DNA of 64,000 bases from Saccharina japonica (taxonomy: Eukaryota > Sar > Phaeophyceae > Laminariales > Laminariaceae), in NCBI GenBank assembly GCA_008828725.1, contig MEHQ01001659.1, positions 47,123 through 111,122 on the forward strand, given 5' to 3'. This document shows positions 1 through 10,918 of this stretch, piece by piece. Position 1 is the first letter of the stretch. Each line of letters opens with the position of its first letter. The position numbers and the translations under genes are program-made. The notes beneath the pieces were generated by a model that worked only from the letters and a program-made list of their open reading frames with translations, searched no databases and had not been told where the DNA came from.

Positions 1-1261
1 CCGAGCATGTGTCGAAGTCTAAGACGGACACTTACCAAGGAAAGCAAGCTATACTCTGACGCCAAGGCTTATGTTTTTCCTTGACAGACTTGGGCTATGA
101 TTTTGTCTTGCAAGCCCGCTTTTTTGTATTGTTTGGATTATAGTGAAAGCGAGAATAATCTAAGCATGTTTTTGACAAGAGTTGGTTGTCTCGGTTGGTG
201 CGTTATCGCCTTCCATTGTCTTGTTGTGTTTGTTATTCTGGGATTTACTGGGGGGGTGTTAGGCGTGGCGTACATGGAAAAACGAGCATTACGTATAACT
301 TTATATGCTCGGCTGATGTTGCGGCATTGTTTGCAATGATACGAATACACTGCTTGATTTGGTTGATAGGTAGTCGGCTTGCATTGTCTTGGTTTTATAG
401 TGATCTTTTGTTCTCCGTCATCTACATTATATAGGGGGGGGAGTAACTTCATTTATCTGTCATTTTCTAGGTTTTACGTTGTTTTTATGATGCAAAAACA
501 ACCAAATAAAGTTTTCGCACGAAATGAATGTCTCAGTTTAACCGATCTCAGCTCCCAATGTCTTGTAGTTGTGTTGCTATTCTGGGATTACCGGGGAGTC
601 GGGTAGTAAAATCGAATACGCGAACAGTATTACGTTGGACGCTCGGCTGATGTGCCGTCTTGTATATGGATTATCCTGGATGTTGATTGCGCACAACGTA
701 GTGTGTTGTACATGTGTATCGTGTCCATACCATACGTCCGGAAGTAACAGTGCCGACGCACGTGCATATTTTTTTCCGGCCTTCTGAGTGTCAAAAGTAA
801 CCATCACAAGCGGTACATCAGATTAATGTGGTCTTCTCAATTTTTCTGCTTGATGGCTGTGTTATACGCCCGGCCTGGCTACGGTCGAAAAAGCAAATGC
901 AGACTGAAATTAAGGAGCCAGCACTTTCGTAAACCCACCGCCACCCCCATAGTCCCTTTTTGCCCATCTCGGGATTCCCAGCGAATACGAAAATGTACGA
1001 CCCCAGCCTTTTCTAACCCTATATCAATCACTGAGCCACCAAAACCGCTCCCCTCTCCCCCCGACTCTCCTCCAGCCAATTGTACTGGCGACCACAGCGT
1101 TCGATCCGATTTTGAAACAATAGTCGCTGCATAATATTCACAATAAAACGAAACGCCTGCACCACAAACTAACTTTTAAACTAAAACAAAAATGAAAAAG
1201 AACTTCGCAAAGAAGGCATAAAACAATACAGCAAGGATTTGGGCGCGGGGGGGGGGGGGGG
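1..1261. other. Gene-poor stretch with an imperfect internal direct repeat
   Basis: No convincing gene. Around 186-345 and 527-680 there is an imperfect direct repeat: both copies share a TGTCTTGT..TATTCTGGGATT core and, about 90 bases later, a GCTCGGCTGATGT motif. The TTGTC-rich style resembles the 3' non-coding part of the LTR element at 10.9-12.7 kb, so it may be decayed retrotransposon DNA; that is only an impression. Short open frames here lack recognisable domains. Confidence 0.4.
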
Positions 1262-1709
1262 NNNNNNNNNNNNNNNNNNNNNNNNNNNNNNNNNNNNNNN
1301 NNNNNNNNNNNNNNNNNNNNNNNNNNNNNNNNNNNNNNNNNNNNNNNNNNNNNNNNNNNNNNNNNNNNNNNNNNNNNNNNNNNNNNNNNNNNNNNNNNNN
1401 NNNNNNNNNNNNNNNNNNNNNNNNNNNNNNNNNNNNNNNNNNNNNNNNNNNNNNNNNNNNNNNNNNNNNNNNNNNNNNNNNNNNNNNNNNNNNNNNNNNN
1501 NNNNNNNNNNNNNNNNNNNNNNNNNNNNNNNNNNNNNNNNNNNNNNNNNNNNNNNNNNNNNNNNNNNNNNNNNNNNNNNNNNNNNNNNNNNNNNNNNNNN
1601 NNNNNNNNNNNNNNNNNNNNNNNNNNNNNNNNNNNNNNNNNNNNNNNNNNNNNNNNNNNNNNNNNNNNNNNNNNNNNNNNNNNNNNNNNNNNNNNNNNNN
1701 NNNNNNNNN
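1262..1709. other. Assembly gap (448 N) flanked by poly-G
   Basis: A run of 448 N. The left edge is a run of 13 G and the right edge is a G-rich tract of about 30 bases (1710-1738), so the gap probably marks a G/C homopolymer or other hard-to-sequence repeat. Open frames that cross it are artefacts of N translation. Confidence 0.97.
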
Positions 1710-1738
1710 GGGGGGGGGATGGGGGAGGGGGGGGGGCA

Positions 1739-2622
1739 GCCCAAAAACAAGGCAACAGCGACATACATTGCTGTACGTAAAAAAAAGCCTGCCACGACTG
1801 TCACCCACCAACTACATCTGCATTGTGATGGGTTGTTTCCGTCGACAATTGTTTTTTCGTGCCCTTCACCACCTTCTTTGTACTGCTGTACACGACGACA
1901 AATGTTATCCAGATCAAGAAAGGCTTGTCCATATTCTCGTCGCCAGTGCCGGCCTCAAATTCCGCCAACGCGGCGCCGGTACCTTCGTCTGCGCCTTCCC
2001 CTTTCCAGCACTCGGATCGGCTTCCGTCTCTTTCGCCTCCGTCTCCGAGTCCCCACCATCCGAAAGTGCGCGCTACAATTCGGTGAAGAGCAGCGAGCAC
2101 TCATCTTCCGCTTTTCTTTCCTCAGCGTCATCGATGAGAATAGTCTGTGCATGGAATAAGAGAGCAAAGGGTATGGAGAGGACGTTAAACATATATAGGT
2201 GACGAAGAGGTTGCTTCTCCGCCAGTGAGAATATACGTAGTGGCATTTCGACGGAACACCGTTCGTCAATCGTGCAAGCTACGGTTGACATGCCCTCAAT
2301 TTAGTAACCTGCGACGTCGCGCGCGAATGTCAAACCAGTACCGGATCACAGAGTCTGTATCATGACTAACCTCCGAGAACGTCGTCCCCGCTGAATCTGG
2401 CGTTCTCGCTGGCCCCATTGTCCTGTTGATCCCTACAATTATCTTCCGATTCGCTATCTGCAGCGTCCTGTGATGACAGCGGGGGCGACACATGAAGGAG
2501 GCTTTGTGACTTCAGCCGAAACAAAAAATTAGAGGTACAAGCCAGTATAGGTCAACGAATAATAAAGAGCCTATTAAGAACAAAAGGCTCACTTTTTGGA
2601 TAAAGTGACCTTGTTTTGGCGA
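1739..2622. other. Unassigned DNA, no supported gene
   Basis: Overlapping short open frames occur on both strands (for example 1768-2202 plus and 1801-2100 minus), but none has a recognisable domain, a clear start context or splice support. The Ser/Pro-rich plus translation and the acidic minus translation are mirror images of the same C/G-biased segment, so coding status is undecided. Confidence 0.3.
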
Positions 2623-3182
2623 CTCAGACCGACTTATATAGAATCGGAATACCGAAAAAAAAAACTTCGTACAGAAATCCGCGAGCAGTGCCGTCGGTAG
2701 TGATGGGCCATTTCTGGACGCTGCCCACAGAAAAAAAACGAGCTTTTGGCACACAGCAACCACCGCTGCCAGAGTTCTCTGGGCATCCTTGCTGCCTAAT
2801 TCAAGGCCCGTAGGTGGCCTGTGACCGGAGGTCTCGCACGGAACGTGGGGGCTGGTCTATTTCTGTCTTAACTTCAAGCTACTGTAGACAGAAATTTGAA
2901 CCATTTCTGTCTAGGAGAAAGTTGAGACATAACCTCGTATTTGTCACCGACAACTCTCTGCTCAGTGGACCATCCACCCTCCAAGTTATGTAGCGACCAG
3001 AGCTCTGTGAGGCGAGCGCTCGGCGGTGGCGGTTAGTGGTGTGTCGAAACACGCTTTTTAGCTGCGCTCGGGCAGATTTTGGGACAGAAAAAAAGAAGCA
3101 GAGCCCTGTGTGGGTTTCACCACCACAACGGGGGGACACTGTTTTGTTTTCTGGATTCCGATTCCATAATAGTCGGCCTCAG
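2623..3182. mobile_element. MITE-like element with ~40-bp terminal inverted repeats
   Basis: The left end CTCAGACCGACTTATATAGA, followed by ATCGGAAT, is mirrored at the right end by ATTCCGATTCCATAATAGTC followed by GGCCTCAG. The match is imperfect and covers about 40 bases on each side, including an A-run/T-run pair. No coding capacity is visible. Inside lies a perfect 10-bp hairpin at 2886-2912 (AGACAGAAAT / ATTTCTGTCT). No target-site duplication is evident, so the superfamily is not assigned. Confidence 0.5.
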
Positions 3183-3876
3183 ATATATAATAAAGACCAA
3201 CATGCAGGCCGAGCTACAATGACAAGTAAATCAGGAGGGGATTGAGTGATGGATCAAGTACACACCAATAAGCGGATTGGTTAATTTGTCTTTGTACGTT
3301 TCCTATATATGTACGAAATAAGCATCGAAGGTGCGGAGCACTCTGCAACTTAGGTACGAGTGGTCCGTTCCTTGTGGCTGCTGGCGGCGGTCTTCATCTC
3401 GGCTGCCAGCACCCCACACCTCGAGGCATTCGAAGAAGGGGGCACTCTTTCAGATTGACCGCCATCGATAGACGAAAAAACTCGTGCGAAGTACTAGTGC
3501 GTTTCAACACCGTCGGTGGATAAGAAACTGGGTCTAGGAAAGTGGCCTGGCATTGGACCAGCAAATAAGAACCTGAGACTCACTCCAAATGATCCTATTG
3601 GCTGACCTCCCTACACTGCTGTATCGATACACACGACACTCCCCGTCTCTAAACGAAGGTCGCCAGAACGGAGTGCCGACATCCCTTCTTCATCTTCGGT
3701 CGGTTCAGCCGAGCCTGGTTCAACTCTCTCCATGATTCGTCTCACCCCATCCACAGACATTGGTCGCTTCGTCGTCTTGCGCCCAATTCCGGGCAGACGA
3801 CGAACGTAAAAGGTCAACTCCAGCCCGGTGTGAAGGATACCTGTGATGGTATCATGAACATATTATCGGTCGGGAC
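3183..3876. other. Unassigned DNA between MITE and hypothetical gene
   Basis: No supported gene. A short frame at about 3364-3456 reads like a signal peptide (Leu/Ala core followed by SAAS) but has an in-frame stop just upstream and no ATG. An 80-residue-scale minus frame at 3611-3817 is unremarkable. Confidence 0.3.
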
Positions 3877-4523
3877 GTGGTTCGACTGACGGTTATTGAC
3901 ACTGCGACGTTCACGCGCCAAAGACATCCTCGAAGTACCCTTCAGCTGCTGCTGTACGAACTGCTGCTGCTGCAGTGGGAATTTTGTTCAAGAGATAAGA
4001 AGGATGACAGCCTACCAGGTACATCTCGTAAGTACAAGTTACGAGTCGTACTGATTTCATTGTGGCCCTCTGCCCTCTGTTGTACTCGTACGAGCACCGC
4101 TGCGCATGCGAAAATCTCAAAATTTGAACAATTATGCTACTTTCTGGGCAACATCCTCGTCTCAGTCACTGTCGTTCGCCTAAAAAATGGTCGAAGTACA
4201 TTCCGCGATAAGTTGACTGCCATATCCAAGAAGAAACGGCGAACGAGATCGGACATGGGACGAGGACGGCAGCCTGACGTCCATGCCATGCTGCATCACC
4301 GCTTTGGATACCAACGTAGCATTTCCCGATGTTTTCCGCACACCTTCGAAATTTTGCACCACCGCTTCGTCGATGACGTTGCCGACGTGGTGATGGATAG
4401 TTTACCACCCTTTGTGGGCGCTGCGGTGGCCTCCTACGCTGCCGGCGGTGGCATATGTGTGCCGCTGAACCGGGGTTTCCTAAAATATATGAGGCGGTTA
4501 TTCCCAAAAACAATTACACGATC
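3877..4523 (+). CDS. Hypothetical protein, open frame split by the LTR element
   Basis: An ATG at 3877 opens a frame that runs without a stop into the 5' LTR at 4524. If the LTR element and one copy of the GATC target duplication are removed, the frame continues at 13131 and stays open for about 27 further codons, up to the diverged LTR that starts at 13214. That supports a real coding region cut by the insertion, though an open stretch of this length could arise by chance. The N-terminal part has a Leu/Gln-rich run from CTG repeats and a basic KKKRRTRS segment. The C-terminal part is rich in His and Gly/Ala. No family is recognised. Confidence 0.3.
4520..4523. repeat. Target-site duplication GATC (left)
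   Basis: GATC directly before the 5' LTR is repeated directly after the 3' LTR at 13127-13130. The 4-bp length fits Ty3/Gypsy integration (4-6 bp). Confidence 0.65.
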
Positions 4524-4962
4524 CGTCGATACCATGTCCGCGGAACCAACACGCCTACTCGTATAAGTCGAAACTCCTTGCATCTTCGAGGAACACTTTC
4601 TCGAAGTTCTCCTCGGGAACTCGGGAGATTGTCACGTCTAGATCTCGACACGGAACCTTCTCCTCCACGTTCCGCTGACGGATCCTCCGCGGCGGCTATT
4701 CTGCCTGGCGGATTCTCCGCAGCGGGACTTAGGAAGGCTCCGCTGAAAGGGTCATTGACCCGAGCGCCGAGGCAGCAACGACAACTGCTCGCCCTCTACT
4801 CCCACTTGTCTTGGACTTCTCCTCTGTCTCTTGTCATCGGACTGTTGTCTCACTCCGAGTTGTCACACACTCCAGCCGTCGTAGTTTACCAGTTCGAACA
4901 CTCTGCTCACGCAGAGAGGAGGGGGATCACGACCCACCGGCGGTGACGACTACAGAACCTTA
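4524..4962 (+). repeat. 5' LTR
   Basis: Matches 12691-13126 over its whole length, with about eleven substitutions and one 3-bp difference. The 3' copy starts TGTGGATACC after a purine tract. The 5' copy starts CGTCGATACC, so its terminal TG is mutated. Both end in ACAGAACCTTA. The internal part contains CTCCGC-rich imperfect repeats. Confidence 0.92.
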
Positions 4963-4963
4963 T

Positions 4964-4978
4964 TGGCGTCGGACGGCA
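4964..4978 (+). promoter_or_regulatory. Primer-binding site
   Basis: TGGCGTCGGACGGCA starts one base after the 5' LTR. A leading TGG, complementary to a tRNA CCA end, is the expected form of an LTR-element minus-strand primer site. The tRNA species cannot be named from sequence alone. Confidence 0.6.
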
Positions 4979-5024
4979 GTTGATCATCAACACCAGTGTC
5001 GATTCTGAAGTTGTCAGGAGCACC

Positions 5025-6385
5025 ATGTCCGGAGAAACAACATCGAGCGAGTTTGTCGACAACGCAGCAGCGGAGGAAACTACAGCAGCACCCGGCGGAG
5101 TCCTCGAGGCCAAAAACGGGAGTACGGACTCTCCCACAGCTTTCAACCCCGGGGCTCCAATCGACTCCACCGTGAGCTGGAAAAAATGGAGCGCGGCGAA
5201 ATTGAGGTGCTGTCGGAGCAGCATAACTCGATTCTGTTGGCAAGTATGAGGGTTTCGAGTAGTCCCGCAGCGTCTGTCACCTTGTCCGAGTCGAACTCAA
5301 ACCCTGTCCCCCCTGTCCAATCCGCTGCCACGTATCCAGCAGTGCTGTCCGCACCAAAGGCTGTGACCTTCAAGCCTAACGATGTCCGTAGCCTTCCACG
5401 TTTGAATGGCAGTGCTGATGTAGATGTCGCCGAAGTACTGCCGCAGTTTCGCTTGGTCGTCGGTTTTCGAGCCAAATCGGTAGCACCGAATGACGACAAG
5501 TTCGCCGATAATCTTGCTTTCGAGCCCTTGAGTCTCATCTGCGACGGTCCTTGTCTTACGTTGTACCAACAACTGATGTGTGGTAGGATCGATTGGAGCG
5601 CGAATGTTGTCAACGCCGAGAACGTCAACAACCCCGGCTCGTTTCCCCCACCGTCCACCTGGGAGGAACTCAAACTCGCTATCTTAGATATGTTGATGCC
5701 CGCCAACAGCGTAGAAGAGTGTGCCATTAAATTGGCAACATTCAAGTCGGAAACAGGCGAGACTGTATCCGCCTCCGCACTACGTTTCCGTTCCCTCATG
5801 TCCCGATTTGAATCGGCTGTCGAGCGACACGCCAAAGGCCGTACGCCTTGGTCTGCAATCACTGTCACCCTATGGCAGCACAGTCTGCCTCCCGCACTGC
5901 AACTGTTGCAGAGCGGTGAAAAACCTGTCACCTCTTTCAAAGAGGCTGTCGAGCGCGCCCGTCGCCATGAAGCTGCACGCCTCACTGGCGCAGCCACTGT
6001 CAGCGCAATGTCCTTTACGCCTGTCCCGAACCGTGCTGCCGTCCGTCAGTTACAGTCGTCTCGCCAGCAGCCGCGCCAGCAACGTCAGCAAGCGGGACGA
6101 CACGGGAGGAAGAAGCAACAGTCCAATCAGCAGCAGCACAAGCCCCGCCCTCACTGGACGTACGACAGGTGCGAAAAACCTGTGGGGCATTGGGAGTCCA
6201 CGTGTATCCAGAAGGCACGCGACCTCAGTAGGCGCAACCCACGCTCGTCTGGTACTTCCAAGCGCGACCGTTCTTCGTCTCCGCGAGGCAACCTCCGCCA
6301 CCGCTCCCGCCGCGAGCGCGACGACGACGACGACGAAGATGACCGCAGGAGCCAGGCCAGCAGCACCAACGGAGACGGCAACTGA
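5025..6385 (+). pseudogene. Gag-like protein (frameshifted near its start)
   Basis: The main frame is open from 5186 (about 399 codons). The likely natural start is the ATG at 5025 (MSGETTSSEF..) in another frame, and a one-base break near the CCCCGGGG run at about 5146 separates the two. In the main frame the coding begins with a charged helical stretch (RELEKMERGEIEVL), followed by a capsid-like region. A Gln/Arg-rich tail follows, then a zinc-knuckle-like motif near residues 327-341. In that motif the first Cys is Tyr and one extra residue lies before the His, so it departs from CX2CX4HX4C. The C-terminus is a basic-acidic low-complexity tail (DDDDDEDD). Gag would coat the element's RNA. 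Confidence 0.7.
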
Positions 6386-8272
6386 CGTGGCCCAGCTCCT
6401 GTAGCGCTTGCAGCAGTCGGGACACACCTTGCTACTAATACGGTAGGCAAGGTTAGCGCGAAGAGGAAACTCTCCGCTGTAGCAGTCGTAGGTACCGAGT
6501 CTCTTGTACCGAGTGTCTTTGTCAATGGTGGCAGTAGCTAACGAGTTGATCGTGGTTTGTCGTCTGTCAAGAGTGTCCTTGTCTCAGGTCGAAGTAGTAG
6601 GGGGTACAGCTCGCATCGTCCGCGCAAGCGGGTGACGTTTGCTGATGACGCCCCAGTATCTGCTCGTGTGTCCGAGTGTAGCCGTAGTGCACAGCAGCCA
6701 CGCAAGTCGAGTCATGTCCTGAGTGTCCCGGGTGATGATCACCCAGAGAAAAATAATGAAAATAATACTGTGTGGCACAGCCCGATGCTGGTGCACAGAT
6801 CCCATCCTTTTTCTTTGTCTTTTATGTCTCGCAGAGTTCAATTTTCTGGCGATGTAGACAATTATCCAGTGCCCGCAATCACTGTTGATACTGCCACCGA
6901 TATTTCCATCGTCTCTCAAGCATGGTTGATGTCTCATCCAACCTTGCGTTATGACGTTATTCAACCTGTTCCCCCGGCCGCCGTTGCCTTGCGAGCAGCG
7001 AATGGGTCGCCGTTGAATATTCTAGGATTTGTAATTTGTTCACTTACCCTCAGTACAATCACGCACGATGTCGAAGCGTTAGTTGTACCATCGCTTGGTC
7101 CCGATTCAATACTCCTTGATAACAATGTCATGTCTACCTTTGGAGCTGTCTTCGATTGGGAAAACCAAACCATGTCATTTCCATCTGCTGGTAATTCAAT
7201 CCCAGCAGTTCATCGTACTAGCCACCCCGCCCCTCGCCCTGCTAACCCCTCCACTGCTTCTCGCGACCCTAGTTTGTCTGTCACTGCTGTCCACCACGAT
7301 GCAGAAGGAGTAGATGCAAGCTTGCGCGAACGTGTCGATCTGAAACCTAGACACGAGGCTCTTGTCGTAGCTTTTACTGACTGTCTTCGTGTACGGGATT
7401 CTACCGTTGTAGTAGAACCTCGAATTATGTCTGAGCTTGAGTTTTCAGAATCCGGTAGTTCGTCGGTGTTTGAGAAAATTATTGTCGCTCGCACCCTCGC
7501 TATTTTGTATGCTGCTGACGGTTCAGTAGCAGTGCAAGTTGCGAACCCGTCCTCTGATGGCGTTGCACTTCCGATGGGTTTATGTCTTGGTCAGTTATTC
7601 ACTGTGTCAGTAGTAACACCTGATCAATTACACGTTAACGCTGTTGGGAAAACACCCGAATCAGTCGATGAACTCGCTCGAGCCAAATCAGAGCTTGAAG
7701 GTCCCTTGTCCAAAGCATTTACTGATACTAAGCTTTTACCAGACCAAAAAGCCGTTGTCCTTGATTTGTGCTCCCGGTACCGTCCTGTCGTTGCCTTGTC
7801 CATGTCAGAGCTCGGTCGCTGCACCAATGCAGAGGCAACGTTTCCCTTGCCCCCCGACACCCGTCCGGTTGACCGTGCTCCATACCGTGCCAACCCTCGT
7901 GCTACTGCTGTCATAGATAAATGCGTCCATGACATGCTAGAATGGGACATAATCGAAGAGTGTCCTAGCCCGTGGGGTAGCCCGTGTACTCTAGTTGCAA
8001 AAAAGAACGGCAGCCCTCGTTTCTGTGTTGATTATCGTCATACCCTAAACCGTCATATCGTCCGCAAGAGCTGGCCCCTTCCGAACCTGGATTTCTGTCT
8101 AGATGCAGTCGGAGGCGTCAAGTTCATCTCTACAGCCGATGTCCTCAGCGCGTTTTGGCAACTGCCCGTTGCAGAAGAGCACATCGACCGGACAGCATTC
8201 GTCACTCCCACCGGCAAGTTCTGTTTTAAACGTATGCCTTTTGGAGTTTGCAATGCCCCTTGGTTGTTTTAA
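6386..8272 (+). pseudogene. Pol N-terminal part: protease and start of reverse transcriptase
   Basis: The frame is the same as gag and is separated from it only by TGA (6383-6385) and TAA (6539-6541). The long open part starts at 6557. A retropepsin-like site, VDTATDISIVS, lies near residues 110-120 of that part, with Ala-Thr in place of the usual Gly-Ala. Reverse transcriptase begins with the typical pre-RT region (PVDRAPYR), then CVDYRHTLN, the ADVLSAFWQL catalytic block with the first Asp, and RMPFGVCNAP. The frame ends at TAA 8270-8272, inside the NAPxxF motif, because of a frameshift. Confidence 0.88.
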
Positions 8273-8282
8273 CACATGATGT

Positions 8283-9050
8283 CTGTCACACCTTGGTCCT
8301 GAGTCAGGTATTCTTACGTGCATGGATGATATCATTTGTCTTAATTCAACGTTCGAAGCTCACCTGAAATCGCTTGAGCAAATGTTCTCAGCATTACAAG
8401 CAGCAGGCCTCACTTTGAAACCGAGTAAACTTCAGTTCGGTCAAAAAGAAATCGAGTACCTTGGCCATGTCATTTCAGAAATAGGCATCTCAATCAGTAC
8501 CGACCGTATCAAAGTCATACTCGCCTTGCCTGAGCCTGAGTGTATCAAAAATAATCGCGGATTTTTAGGTACACTCAATTATGTCCGCCGTTTTGTAGAC
8601 GGTTATGCTGAAATCACAGCACCGCTGGTTGAACTCACTCGTAAGGATTTTGTCAAAAATAATGCTTTCAAGAAGGCTTTTGGGCCCGCGCAACGTGAAG
8701 CTTTTGCTCGCGCTAAGCGCGCCCTAACTTCTGCGCCAGTTCTTAAATACCCGGACTTTTCCCGAGAGTTCGTTGTCCATACCGATGCCTCAGAAGCTGG
8801 AGTAGGAGCATTTCTCGCTCAACCATCACGCGACGGTAGCTCCGATTCCGATCTTGACATCATCGCGTATTACAGTCACCGCTTTTCAAGAAGCCAACGT
8901 CATTATAGTGCGACCATGAAAGAGTGTTGTGCTGTGGTTTGGGCTGTTACCCATTGGCGCCCATACTTATGGGGCAAGCATTTCACTTGCTGTACTGACC
9001 ACCAAGCACTTACGTACTCTACCAAATGCAGGACACCTTTAACATGCTGA
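8283..9050 (+). pseudogene. Pol middle part: reverse transcriptase C-terminus and RNase H
   Basis: Continues reverse transcriptase in a new frame. The catalytic YxDD box reads CMDD (near 8319), so the conserved Tyr is Cys. It is followed by the usual QxGLTLKPSKLQFG and EYLGHVIS blocks. RNase H follows with HTDASEAGVGAFL, an ATMKECCAVVWAV block and TDHQAL. This frame ends at 9050, while the continuing RNase H tail is in the next frame from 9026, so a second frameshift lies at about 9030-9045. Confidence 0.88.
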
Positions 9051-10918
9051 CCCGTTGGGCCATCGCACTTCAGAATTTCGATTTCACTGTCAAACATGTC
9101 GCAGGAAAATTAAATGTTGTGCCTGATATGCTGTATCGTGCCTTTAGCGAAGTCAACGAGGAACCCGTCCCATCCGAGCCCAAATTGGCCGCAATTTGTC
9201 GTAACGTACCGATAGACGGACATTACTACCCACCTGGACCCCGTGATTACGAATTATCCGCGTCTAATTTGCACGATGTAGCACCTGTCGAAAGCGATCG
9301 TGAATTGTTCATGAGCGCAGTGTCTGTCTTCCCTACTGTAGGTCCAGCGAAACTTGTCGACCTACAGAAAGAAGATTTTTGTCAGTACTTTGAGTATCTC
9401 CGTGCACCTGCACCGACACCACTTCATCCTAGAGAATCTAAGTACACGATGAGCTATTTTGTCGTAAACAAAGGATTGCTATTTAAGTCGTACCTTCCTG
9501 GTCACTTAAGGAAGCGTAGCACGTTCCGTGATCAGCTGGTAGTGCCTAAATCCCTTCGAAAACTTGTCATTAACTCGTGTCACGACCTACCAGCATCCGG
9601 AGGTCACTTAGCTTTTAAAGCTACTTTCGATACTATTCGATATATATTATGGTGGCCGATGATGCCCACGGAGGTCCGTACTCATATCGAATCTTGTCTG
9701 TCTTGCCAACACCGCAAGTCATCCCACCGCCCACCTAAATTGCCTGTGGGACACCGCCTGGTCACGCGCGCTTTCCAATGCGTTGCAGTTGATCTTGTCG
9801 AGTATAAGAGTTTGTCACAAGGAAACCGATTCATCGTTTCGGTCATCGACCATTTTACTCGATTTGTCATTTTGATAGCCATCAAAGATAAAACGGCTCG
9901 CACGACTGTTCGTCATTTGATTGAACGCGTGTTCTCGGTGTTTGGCCCTCCAGAAACTCTGCATTCCGATCAGGGGACTGAATTTGAGAATCAAATTGTC
10001 AAGGAATTGCAGTCAGTATTTGGATAAAAGAAAACGCGTACAGCCGCCTTTCGCCCCCAGGGCACCTCTGTCTTAGAGCGTGTTCACAGCACTGTCCATA
10101 ATATGTTAGCTATGTATAGCAACTTGTCGTTCGATAACTTGGCAGAGCTATTACCTTTCGTCCAGTTAGCGCACAACACCGCTTATTCAACAACGCTCCA
10201 GGAAACACCCCATTTCCTCATATTTGGACGTGCAGCTGTACTGCCTGTCGATCTCATTTTAGGCGTGCCGTCCACCTCCGCACCGCAAACTCAACTCGAT
10301 TATTCGAAACAAACTGTCGAAAACTTGCACTTTGCATATGAGCTAGCCCGTCGTAATCTCAAAGAGCGAGCGGATAAGCAAGAGGTTGTAAATGAGACCC
10401 TGTCATTTCCCAGTTTTAAAACTGGCGAACAAGTATTAATCCACCGCCCTTACAACGAAGCTGATGGTCCCAACCCCAAACCTTTCAGCCCTTGGCGTGG
10501 ACCGTACACTGTACGATCGCAAATGTCTCCCGTCATCTATCGTGTCACTAAAGACGGCAACCCGACCGAAATTACTGTCCACCTCGGCCGGATGAAAAAA
10601 CACTTTGTCCCTCTGTCGTCCCCTGTCCCCGACCTTGATGCGCTCGACGATTTGTTCTTAGGGACCACTCTCCCCGTGCCCGATCTCGAAGGCTATCTAT
10701 CAAAAGTTATGATCGGTGCATTCACGGTTGAGAGTATTGATGGACATAAAAGGGGAGTAGGAGCAGCATCTCTGACTAACTTTCAATATCATCTCAAGTT
10801 TGAAGGTTATCCTACCCAAATGGGTATATGGCGTTATGTCAACGCCCTGCCTCAATGCAGAGAAATGCTTGCTTCCCACCGTGCTGCATGTATTGTCGAC
10901 GGACTCCTCAGCATTTAA
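9026..10918 (+). pseudogene. Integrase with GPY/F module and chromodomain, one in-frame stop
   Basis: The frame starts with the end of RNase H (VKHVAGKLNVVPD), then the integrase HHCC zinc region (HDLPASGGH..CLSCQ). The catalytic core has Asp in VAVDLVEY and Asp in HSDQGTEF. TAA at 10025-10027 then interrupts the frame, and reading resumes in the same frame with VLERVHSTV, which carries the catalytic Glu. The GPY/F module is FSPWRGPYTVRS near 10,480-10,530. The C-terminus (about 10,770-10,880) has YHLKFEGYPTQ..W and CREML, matching a chromodomain pattern. In chromoviruses this module is thought to direct integration to modified histones. Confidence 0.9.

Noticed and set aside
1138-2159. Several 200-300-codon open frames spanning the N gap
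   Set aside because: They are open only because N codons are not stops; the flanks encode low-complexity Pro or Gly from poly-G/C.
3364-3456. Signal-peptide-like translation (LWLLAAVFISAAS)
   Set aside because: An in-frame TAG lies just upstream, there is no ATG and the frame ends after about 30 codons.
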